Positions 1-6,360 of a stretch of DNA of 21,951 nt are shown in pieces. Positions within the stretch are counted from its first letter, which is position 1; every line of letters begins with the position of its first letter. A model generated the notes under the pieces. It was not told the origin of the DNA and did no database searches. It was given only the letters and a program-made list of their open reading frames with translations. The position numbers were made by a program, and so were the translations under genes. The DNA lies in contig DGWX01000065.1 in the NCBI GenBank assembly GCA_002395405.1, positions 1 to 21,951 on the forward strand. Direction: 5' to 3'. The DNA comes from Christensenella sp. UBA4247. GTDB lineage: Bacteria > Bacillota > Clostridia > Christensenellales > CAG-1252.

Positions 1-2
1 CT

Positions 3-3000
3 GCCGAAGGATATACCATCACCAAATGCGTATTTTATGACGATCAAGATCGTACGGCAACAGACAGCGAAGCTCCCTTTGTCGTAGAAACCACGGAAGA
101 GGATAAGACGCCGCAAGTAAATGGCACACCCATTCTGGCATACACATCTAAAGGTATAAAAAAAATTGAAGTGTATGGGTATCTCGACCCCGTTTCCTAC
201 ATGGCGTGGAACGGCACCACGCTGGTGGAGAAGACCGGCGACGACGCCTGCACGGACTACACCGTTGTCACCGCGGACACCACGACTTTTGAAGATGGCA
301 AGTGGTATGTAGTGAGCAACAGCGTGACCGTCAGCAGCCGCATTACTGTTACCGGTACGGCGAACCTGATCTTGCGTGATGGCGCAACCCTGACCGCCAG
401 CAAAGGTATTACGGTTAACAGCGGAAACACCATTAACATCTACGCGCAAATCGGAGGAACAGGCGAACTCAACGCCGGAAATGACAGCAACGTGGCCAGC
501 ATCGGCGGCGGTGCCAGGTACCAAAGCGGCGGCACCGTGAATATTCATGGTGGTAAAATTACTGCGACAGGTGGAACTAATGCTTCGGGTATCGGAGGCG
601 CGCTGGATGGCGGCAATGGTGAAGTCAACATCTACAGTGGTGAAGTCACTGCAAGAGGACAAAACTTTGCAGCAGGTATTGGCGGATATTCAGGTAAAAG
701 TGGCGGAACTGTAAACATTTATGGTGGCACCGTAAATGCAAGTGGCAGCCAATATGGTACAACAGGTATCGGCATCGGAGGAATTAAACCAGGAAGCTGT
801 GTTGTGCACATCTATGGCGGTGAAGTTACAGCCACCAGCGAGAAAGCGGCAGCAGGTATGCAAGGCACGATAACCATTGACGGCGGAACCGTTACGGCAA
901 ACGGCGGTGTAAGTGTTGGGATTGACGGCAGTAGCGGAGAAACTTATTCGAGTAATGGAATCAACGGCACGGTGGCCATCAACGGCGGAACGGTCACGGC
1001 AACAGGAGGAAATGTTACAGCAAGTGATTATATGGGAGCTATAGAATGCTATGGTGGAACCATCTATGCGTGTAGTGGAATCAGTGGCACGGTGACTATA
1101 AGCGGCGGCACGGTCACAGCAACAGGAGGAAATGTTACAGGTGATATAAATAACTATGGTGGGACTATCTACGCGTGTAATGGAGTCAACGGCACAGTGA
1201 CCATAAGCGGCGGCACAGTCGCAGCAATAGGCGACAGTCATACAGGTAATTCTAGCGGAACAACAGTAAAAGAGAAAGGGTTTGGCGGCAGCCTGACTCT
1301 CGGCACGGGGATGTATCTTTACGGCGGCACGAGCGCTAATCCCGAAAGCGATCTGAGTAATTATCGTGCAGGCGCCGGAGACTATACCGGCGACAGATAT
1401 GTGTACATGATCGTAAACAACGTTGTGCCGCATATCCACAGTTTCACCTACACTGCGACTGGTGCGACCATCACTGCGGCCTGCACGGCGGGCTGCGACA
1501 TCACCGAGGGCTTGGCTCTCACCATCAGCGCACCCACGGAGCTGCCCTATGACGGCAGTGCGAAGGCTGCGACACTTAGCACCGGTTACAACACGACGGC
1601 TTTCCCTGGCGAATATATGATCAAATATTATAAGGGAGCAAATGAGGTCGAAGCTGCGAATGTAAAGGTGGCCGGTGATTATACCGCAAAGGTGACTGTC
1701 GGCGAGGCAACCGCCAGCGTGGACTTCACAATCGCAAAGGCAACCCCGTCAATCGAAACGATTCCGACAGCATCAGCCGTTACCTATGGGCAAAAGCTGG
1801 CAGACAGCACGCTGACGAACGGAGTTGCAAAGCTGGGCGATAATACAGTGGAAGGCAAGTTTACATGGAAGAGTACAGAAACAAAGCCCTCTGTTTCCGA
1901 CAGCAACATTACTGAGTATGCTGTGATGTTTAATCCGACGGATACTGACAACTATGCAGCGGTCGAGTGTAAGGTGAAACTAACTGTGAATAGGGCTGAA
2001 TCAACCGTGACCGTACCGACGGCAAAGACTCCGACTTACAACGGTTCCGCACAGGAATTGGTCAATGCCGGTTCCGCAACAGGCGGTACGATGTACTATG
2101 CCGTGACCACCGATAACACGGCTCCGACGGATGAAAGCCTTTATACCACATCCATCCCTACAGCGACCAACGCCGGAACCTACTATGTGTGGTACAAGAT
2201 TGCAGGCGATGAAAACCACAACGACACGGAACCCGCTTGCGTGGAAGCGACTATCAACAAGGCAGACCCGACCTACACAGTCCCTACCGACTTAAACGCA
2301 ACTTATGGCGATACGCTTTCCTCCGTGACCCTGCCCGAAGGTTGGACTTGGACCGAGCCGACCACAAGCGTCGGAACGGTAGGTTCTCACACTTTCGCGG
2401 CAACCTTTACGCCCGCCGATACCGCCAATTACAATACGGTTGAACAAAACCTGACCGTAACCGTCAACGCTAACGATAAAACGGTGCTTATCGCGGCAAT
2501 CGGTAGTGCAAGTGAATATTATTATTCCATATCGGTGGATTATCCCGAAATCGCGGCGACTTTGCAGGAAGCCATCAACGTTGCGACCGCAGTAAAAGAC
2601 GATGAAAATAAGACAGTGACGGAGATTTCCGATGCGGTAACGGCATTGAACAGTGCATTAGATCAAGCGAAAGCCGATGAAAATCAAGCGAAAGCCGACG
2701 AGGTCAAAGCACTTATTACGGCTATCGGCACGGTAGAATACACCACCGAAAGCAAAGGCAAGATTGACGAAGCGAAAGCCGCTTATGCCACATTGAGCGA
2801 AGCACAGAAAGCGTTGGTTACGAACTACTCCGAACTGACTTCCGCTGAAAGCACTTATGCAACTTTACAGGCGGCGGCAGAAAAAGCAGAGGCAGACCAA
2901 GCGGCGGCGAATGCCGTTAAAGAAAAGATAGCGGCTATCGGTACGGTCGAATACACCACCGAAAGCAAGGCGAAGATCGACGAAGCGAAAGCGGCTTACG

Positions 3001-3932
3001 AGGCCTTGACCTCTGATCAAAAGGATTTGGTGGACACTTACGAAACGCTGACTACCGCAGAAAGCACCTATGCCACATTGAAAGCCGACAATGACGCCGC
3101 AGACGCTACCAAAGCACTTGTCGACGCTATCGGGACGGTGGAACTCACCGTCAATAGTAAAGCAGTGATTGATTTGGCAAGAGAATCATATGATGGTTTG
3201 ACGCTAGAACAAAAAGCACTTGTCACCAACTATGACATCCTAACTGCGGCGGAAGCAAGATATACCGATTTGGGAGCGGCTGACGAAGTGAAGACATTGA
3301 TTGACGCAATCGGTGACGTTGCATACAGCACGGAGAGCAAAGGCAAAATCGACGCGGCGCGTAACGCCTATGACGCGTTGTCTACAGCGCAAAAAGGCCT
3401 TGTCACTAACTATGAAACTTTGACGTCTGCCGAGGTCAGTTATATCGACCTCAAGGTTGCGAAAGAAGCGGAAGGCGCCATTAACGCATTGCCTGCCACG
3501 GACGATATAACCGCAAGCGACAAAGCCAAAGTCCAAGCGGCGCAAGCCAAATACGATGCAATGACGCCCGCTCAAAAAGAGATGGTTTCGGCGACAGTAG
3601 TAGCAAAATTAGCGGCGGCAGGCAACATGGTAGCTGCTCAAGAGGTTATTGCTTCGATTGAAGCCATTGACGCATCTAACCCCGACAGCACCAAAGTAGC
3701 CGAAGCGAGAACCGCCTACAATACATTAACGGCAGATCAAAAGGCACTCGTTGACAACTACGCGGTCCTGACTGCGGCAGAAGATAAAATAGCAGTGAAC
3801 GGCAATCCTGAAAAGAAAAGTTTGTCCGGCGGAGCGATTGCGGGTATTGTCATTGCCTTTGTAATTGTGTTGTCGGCAATAGGATTTCTTGTTTTCAGTT
3901 ATTTGAAACAAAGAAAAAATGAAAAGAAATAG
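3..3932 (+). CDS. Large repetitive surface protein, 5' end cut by window edge
   Basis: The frame is open from the first codon in the window (position 3) to TAG at 3930-3932, about 1309 residues, with no stop upstream. The true start and signal peptide therefore lie outside the window, and the GTG at 171 is only an internal codon. Regions by nucleotide position: about 170-465, an N-terminal beta-rich part; 468-1330, glycine-rich repeats with GIGG and GTVTISGGTVTATGG motifs, as in beta-helix or carbohydrate-binding surface proteins of Clostridia; 1430-2480, MBG/YDG-like beta domains (YDGSAK, YGQKL and YGDTL openings); 2490-3790, six alpha-helical repeats of about 60 residues; about 3830-3905, one hydrophobic membrane segment followed by KQRKNEKK. 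No LPXTG sorting signal is visible, so it is probably membrane-anchored with the repeats outside the cell. An adhesin or glycan-binding role is inferred. Codon use differs from the housekeeping genes downstream. Confidence 0.85.
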   Translation, partial: AEGYTITKCVFYDDQDRTATDSEAPFVVETTEEDKTPQVNGTPILAYTSKGIKKIEVYGYLDPVSYMAWNGTTLVEKTGDDACTDYTVVTADTTTFEDGKWYVVSNSVTVSSRITVTGTANLILRDGATLTASKGITVNSGNTINIYAQIGGTGELNAGNDSNVASIGGGARYQSGGTVNIHGGKITATGGTNASGIGGALDGGNGEVNIYSGEVTARGQNFAAGIGGYSGKSGGTVNIYGGTVNASGSQYGTTGIGIGGIKPGSCVVHIYGGEVTATSEKAAAGMQGTITIDGGTVTANGGVSVGIDGSSGETYSSNGINGTVAINGGTVTATGGNVTASDYMGAIECYGGTIYACSGISGTVTISGGTVTATGGNVTGDINNYGGTIYACNGVNGTVTISGGTVAAIGDSHTGNSSGTTVKEKGFGGSLTLGTGMYLYGGTSANPESDLSNYRAGAGDYTGDRYVYMIVNNVVPHIHSFTYTATGATITAACTAGCDITEGLALTISAPTELPYDGSAKAATLSTGYNTTAFPGEYMIKYYKGANEVEAANVKVAGDYTAKVTVGEATASVDFTIAKATPSIETIPTASAVTYGQKLADSTLTNGVAKLGDNTVEGKFTWKSTETKPSVSDSNITEYAVMFNPTDTDNYAAVECKVKLTVNRAESTVTVPTAKTPTYNGSAQELVNAGSATGGTMYYAVTTDNTAPTDESLYTTSIPTATNAGTYYVWYKIAGDENHNDTEPACVEATINKADPTYTVPTDLNATYGDTLSSVTLPEGWTWTEPTTSVGTVGSHTFAATFTPADTANYNTVEQNLTVTVNANDKTVLIAAIGSASEYYYSISVDYPEIAATLQEAINVATAVKDDENKTVTEISDAVTALNSALDQAKADENQAKADEVKALITAIGTVEYTTESKGKIDEAKAAYATLSEAQKALVTNYSELTSAESTYATLQAAAEKAEADQAAANAVKEKIAAIGTVEYTTESKAKIDEAKAAYEALTSDQKDLVDTYETLTTAESTYATLKADNDAADATKALVDAIGTVELTVNSKAVIDLARESYDGLTLEQKALVTNYDILTAAEARYTDLGAADEVKTLIDAIGDVAYSTESKGKIDAARNAYDALSTAQKGLVTNYETLTSAEVSYIDLKVAKEAEGAINALPATDDITASDKAKVQAAQAKYDAMTPAQKEMVSATVVAKLAAAGNMVAAQEVIASIEAIDASNPDSTKVAEARTAYNTLTADQKALVDNYAVLTAAEDKIAVNGNPEKKSLSGGAIAGIVIAFVIVLSAIGFLVFSYLKQRKNEKK
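954..1240 (+). repeat. Imperfect tandem repeats inside the surface protein gene
   Basis: Units begin at 954, 1074 and 1179 (120 bp, 105 bp, then a partial copy). Each encodes a block that opens with NG(I/V)NGTV or SGISGTV, continues GGTVTATGGNVT and ends GGTIYAC. A nearly identical segment, ACAGGAGGAAATGTTACAG, occurs exactly 120 bp apart at 1002-1020 and 1122-1140. All lengths are multiples of three, so the reading frame is kept. This fits recent in-frame duplication of a beta-strand unit. Confidence 0.8.
2697..3790 (+). repeat. Six three-helix repeats in the surface protein stalk
   Basis: Six consecutive units of about 55-70 residues follow the pattern (A/D)xVKxLIxAIGxVxYTTESKxKIDxAKxAY, xxLTxxQKxLVxNYxxLTxAExxY. 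The first four are close copies. The fifth (ALPATDDITASDKAKV) and the sixth (AIDASNPDSTKVAEAR) are more diverged. The high Ala/Glu/Lys content and spacing suggest a helical-bundle stalk that lifts the beta domains away from the membrane. FIVAR-like or GA-like helical modules are the nearest known analogy; this is by pattern only. Confidence 0.75.
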
Positions 3933-3971
3933 TCGCAACGAGTGAGCGCAACAAAAAATCTTAATAAGTGT

Positions 3972-4006
3972 AGCCTACTACACCAAACATTGTTTGGTCG
4001 TAGGCT
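3972..4006. repeat. Imperfect inverted repeat (hairpin) without T-tract
   Basis: AGCCTAC (3972-3978) pairs with GTAGGCT (4000-4006), and ACCAAACA (3982-3989) pairs with TGTTTGGT (3991-3998). The mismatched bases between the two helices are three on one side and one on the other. The inner loop as drawn is only one base, so the innermost pairs would open. No T-run follows on either strand, so it does not look like an intrinsic terminator. It lies 40 bp after the surface protein stop codon. Its function is unknown. Confidence 0.5.
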
Positions 4007-4096
4007 CTGCAAGGCTTCTCGTCCACTTAAACGATTATTTACAACTTCATCGGATCCGTAGAAATTCCCGAATTTGATTGAAACAAACAAAGAATC

Positions 4097-4123
4097 AGGC
4101 GTGGCATCACGCCACGCCTTTTT
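4097..4123 (+). terminator. Rho-independent terminator after the surface protein gene
   Basis: AGGCGTGGC (4097-4105), a five-base loop ATCAC, then GCCACGCCT (4111-4119) form a perfect 9-bp GC-rich stem followed by a run of five T (4119-4123). The T-run is on the plus strand, so it ends transcription of the surface protein gene. Confidence 0.9.
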
Positions 4124-4158
4124 CTCAAAGGACGGCCTTACTAAAAAATCCCTAACGG

Positions 4159-4184
4159 AAGTGCGCTTTCTCCGCACTTTTTTT
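4159..4184 (+). terminator. Second Rho-independent terminator, plus strand
   Basis: AAGTGCG (4159-4165), loop CTTTCTC, then CGCACTT (4173-4179) are followed by a T-run reaching 4184. It sits 36 bp after the first terminator and just before the end of the convergent asnS gene. It probably acts as a backup stop that keeps transcription from entering asnS antisense. On the minus strand the hairpin has no adjacent T-run, so it is a poor candidate for the asnS terminator. Confidence 0.75.
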
Positions 4185-4209
4185 ATGTTTTCGGATCTGT
4201 TGGATCGGA

Positions 4210-5592
4210 TCAATATTCGGCGTTTTTAACGGTGCGCGGGAAGGGAAGAACGTCGCGAATGTTCGAGATCCCCGTAACGTACATAACGAGCCTTTCGAAG
4301 CCGATACCGAAGCCGGAGTGCTTCGTTCCGCCGTACACGCGGAGATTTCTGTACCACCAATAATCTTCTTTTTTGAGGCCGAGCTCATCCATTCTCTTAT
4401 CCAAATAATCGAGCCTTTCTTCTCTTTGGCTTCCGCCCACGAGTTCGCCGATCCCGGGGACCAAAAGGTCCATGGCGGCAACGGTCTTGCCGTCGTCATT
4501 CATACGCATATAAAAGGCTTTGATATCTTTCGGATAATCGGTCAGGAAAATCGGGCGCTTGAAATGCTTTTCGGTCAAATAACGTTCGTGTTCCGATTGG
4601 AGATCGCAGCCCCAATACACGGGATAATCGAATTTTTCTCCGCATTCTTGCAGGATCTTGATCGCGTCCGTGTACTTTACTTCTTTGAATTTGAGATCGA
4701 GCATCTTGTTTAAGCGGTTTAGGAGATCTTTATCCACGAATTTGTTTAAGAACTCGATATCCTGCGAGCAGCGTTCCATCGTATAGCGAACGGCGAATTT
4801 CAAGAGATCTTCCACGAGCGCCATATTGTCTTTCAAGTCGGCGAAAGCGATCTCCGGCTCGATCATCCAAAATTCGGCGGCGTGGCGCGAGGTGTTACTG
4901 TTCTCGGCGCGGAAGGTGGGCCCGAAAGTATAAACGTTCGAAAACGCCATGCAAAAAGTTTCCACGTTCAGCTGACCGGAAACGGTTAAGTTCGCCTGCT
5001 TGCCGAAGAAATCTTTGGAATAATCGATCTCGCCGCTTTCCGTCAGCGGGAGATTTTTCAGATCGAGCGTCGTAATTTGAAACATTTCGCCCGCGCCTTC
5101 GCAGTCGCTTCCCGTAACGATCGGGGTATGGACGTAAATAAAACCGTGATCGGCAAAATAGCGATGGATCGCCTGCGCGAGGACGGAGCGAATGCGGAAA
5201 ACCGCGTTAAACGTATTCGTGCGAGGGCGAAGATAGGCTTGCTCGCGCAAAAATTCCAGCGACGCCGCTTTCTTTTGGATCGGGAAATCGGGCGTGGACG
5301 TTCCCTCGATCACGATCTCTTTGGCGAGAAGCTCGAAAGGTTGCTTGGCTTGCGGCGTTAAAACGAATTCTCCTTTTACGCGGATCGCCGCGCCTACGTT
5401 CTGACGAACGACTTCGTCGAAATTCGAGAGGTTTTCTTTTTCCGCAACGACTTGGAGCTTATTGAAGCAAGTTCCGTCCGACAGCTCGATGAATTTATCG
5501 TTTCGAATGGTTTTGATCCAGCCGCAAACGAGGATTTCCTCGCCGGATGAGGGGGTGTTAAAAAATAAATCTTTGATAAACGTTCTTTTCAT
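4210..5592 (-). CDS. asnS: Asparaginyl-tRNA synthetase
   Basis: A 460-residue class IIb aminoacyl-tRNA synthetase that charges tRNA-Asn with asparagine using ATP. The length matches the bacterial family (about 460-466). An N-terminal OB-fold anticodon-binding domain covers roughly residues 18-100. The catalytic domain carries motif 2 near 223-247 (FRAENSNTSRHAAEFWMIEPE region) and motif 3 near 427-435 (GFGIGFERL) followed by GISNIRDVLPFPR, which identifies AsnRS within the AspRS/AsnRS group. The start chosen is the ATG at 5592 (MKRTFIKDLF). An upstream in-frame ATG would add 17 residues that lie in the promoter region and do not resemble the family. GGTAGG lies a few bases upstream as a modest ribosome binding site. 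It has its own promoter (5615-5643), and no T-box leader is visible: the leader is only about 20 nt. Confidence 0.97.
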   Translation of the reverse strand: MKRTFIKDLFFNTPSSGEEILVCGWIKTIRNDKFIELSDGTCFNKLQVVAEKENLSNFDEVVRQNVGAAIRVKGEFVLTPQAKQPFELLAKEIVIEGTSTPDFPIQKKAASLEFLREQAYLRPRTNTFNAVFRIRSVLAQAIHRYFADHGFIYVHTPIVTGSDCEGAGEMFQITTLDLKNLPLTESGEIDYSKDFFGKQANLTVSGQLNVETFCMAFSNVYTFGPTFRAENSNTSRHAAEFWMIEPEIAFADLKDNMALVEDLLKFAVRYTMERCSQDIEFLNKFVDKDLLNRLNKMLDLKFKEVKYTDAIKILQECGEKFDYPVYWGCDLQSEHERYLTEKHFKRPIFLTDYPKDIKAFYMRMNDDGKTVAAMDLLVPGIGELVGGSQREERLDYLDKRMDELGLKKEDYWWYRNLRVYGGTKHSGFGIGFERLVMYVTGISNIRDVLPFPRTVKNAEY

Positions 5593-5614
5593 AATGATGT
5601 ACCTACCGAACAAT

Positions 5615-5643
5615 ATAATAACACGAATCAAAAGGGAGAGCAA
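5615..5643 (-). promoter_or_regulatory. Sigma-A-type promoter of asnS
   Basis: Read on the minus strand: -35 TTGCTC (5643-5638), a 17-bp spacer, and -10 TATTAT (5620-5615), 22 bp before the asnS ATG. It lies in the 78-bp gap between the second PII-like gene and asnS, so asnS can be transcribed independently of the DUF1538 cluster. The short leader leaves no room for a T-box or riboswitch. Confidence 0.7.
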
Positions 5644-5670
5644 GCGTTCCCGATTCGAAAGGTAAACGAG

Positions 5671-6009
5671 TTATTTGAGTTCTTCTCCAAAGGGAACGAA
5701 GGTCAAACCGAGGCTTTCTTCCACAGGGAGGGAGAACACGATCCCCTGACCCGGCGTATCCAATCCGACTCCTTTCGAGATCGCGCGCATGATCTCCGCG
5801 CGTTTTTCCTCTTTTACGAGGATCAAAACCACTTCTTTTTCTTCCTGAATAGAAATTTTGAAAAACTGTTTGGCTTTTTCGCCGCCCGTTCCTCTTCCCG
5901 TTAAAATGGTGCCGCCCGTCGCGCCGTTTTCGCGCGCCGCGTCCATAACGGGTTCGGAAAATCCTTTGTTTACGACGACTACGATCAAACTGCATTTGAT
6001 TTCTTCCAT
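5671..6009 (-). CDS. PII-like protein (second of two)
   Basis: A 112-residue soluble protein resembling the PII (GlnB/GlnK) trimeric nucleotide-sensor fold. Visible features: an opening strand IKCSLIVVVVNKG, then GATGGTILTGRGTGGEK (about 29-45) where PII proteins have GxTxxxxxGxG before the T-loop, a strand KEVVLILV (58-65), and a B-loop-like region, GLDTPGQGIVFSLPVEE (82-98), that resembles TGKIGDGKIFVLPVEE of true PII. The T-loop is short and lacks the uridylylated Tyr51. The start is the ATG at 6009. GAGGAGG directly upstream, inside the end of the preceding gene, is a very strong ribosome binding site and decides against the longer in-frame start. The stop of the upstream PII-like gene is one base before this ATG, so the two are probably translationally coupled. 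Inferred role: binding regulator of the DUF1538 membrane protein. Confidence 0.85.
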   Translation of the reverse strand: MEEIKCSLIVVVVNKGFSEPVMDAARENGATGGTILTGRGTGGEKAKQFFKISIQEEKEVVLILVKEEKRAEIMRAISKGVGLDTPGQGIVFSLPVEESLGLTFVPFGEELK

Positions 6010-6010
6010 A

Positions 6011-6349
6011 TTACGCCTCCTCTTCTTCGCTGAAACAGGAAAGAACGCGCGCGTCCGCAATGCTTTGCACGTGCAAACAAAAAGCGACGCCTCCTCCTTT
6101 CCCGATCTTAAAACGCTCTTCCAAGGCGCCTTTGATCCCGTCCAACCGATCGGAATTGATCAAAAGCGCAACCAAATCTTTGTTTATATCTCCGATCCCG
6201 AGGAGGCTGAGCCAATGTTGCTTTGCCGTTCCGTGTCCGAGAAGGGTAACGAAGCCGAAAGCCGAATCGGCGAAATAATCGCTGATCGGGTCGCCCATGC
6301 CGCGTTCGGTAATGATCGCGAGTAAACTGAGTCTCGGTTTCTTTTCCAA
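6011..6349 (-). CDS. PII-like protein (first of two), TTG start
   Basis: A 112-residue PII-like paralogue of the next gene, equal to it in length. It keeps the same layout: an N-terminal strand RLSLLAIITERG (6-17), FGFVTLLGHGTAKQH (31-45) matching the partner's GGTILTGRGTGGEK, a strand DLVALLIN (58-65), and KIGKGGGVAFCLHVQSI (81-97) in the B-loop position. The start chosen is TTG at 6349. TAGGAGGTGG lies just upstream, and translation then begins MEKKPRLSLLAII, matching the first beta strand of the fold. A downstream ATG would remove that strand. The gene begins 11 bp after the DUF1538 stop and ends one base before the next PII-like ATG. It is more diverged from classical PII than its partner and carries a GGG where the ligand-binding glycine turn lies. 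Ligand and partner are unknown. Confidence 0.82.
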   Translation of the reverse strand: MEKKPRLSLLAIITERGMGDPISDYFADSAFGFVTLLGHGTAKQHWLSLLGIGDINKDLVALLINSDRLDGIKGALEERFKIGKGGGVAFCLHVQSIADARVLSCFSEEEEA

Positions 6350-6360
6350 AGTTCCACCTC

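Noticed and set aside
171..173. GTG as the start codon of the surface protein
   Set aside because: The frame is open and protein-like from position 3, with no Shine-Dalgarno sequence before the GTG and no signal peptide after it; the gene continues beyond the left edge.
690..1439. Minus-strand open frame opposite the surface protein repeats
   Set aside because: Its repeats mirror the DNA repeats of the sense gene; the peptide is Cys/His/Ser/Thr-rich without family resemblance.
4728..4736. TTATCCACG resembling a DnaA box
   Set aside because: Single near-match inside the asnS coding region, with no cluster of boxes or AT-rich unwinding element beside it.
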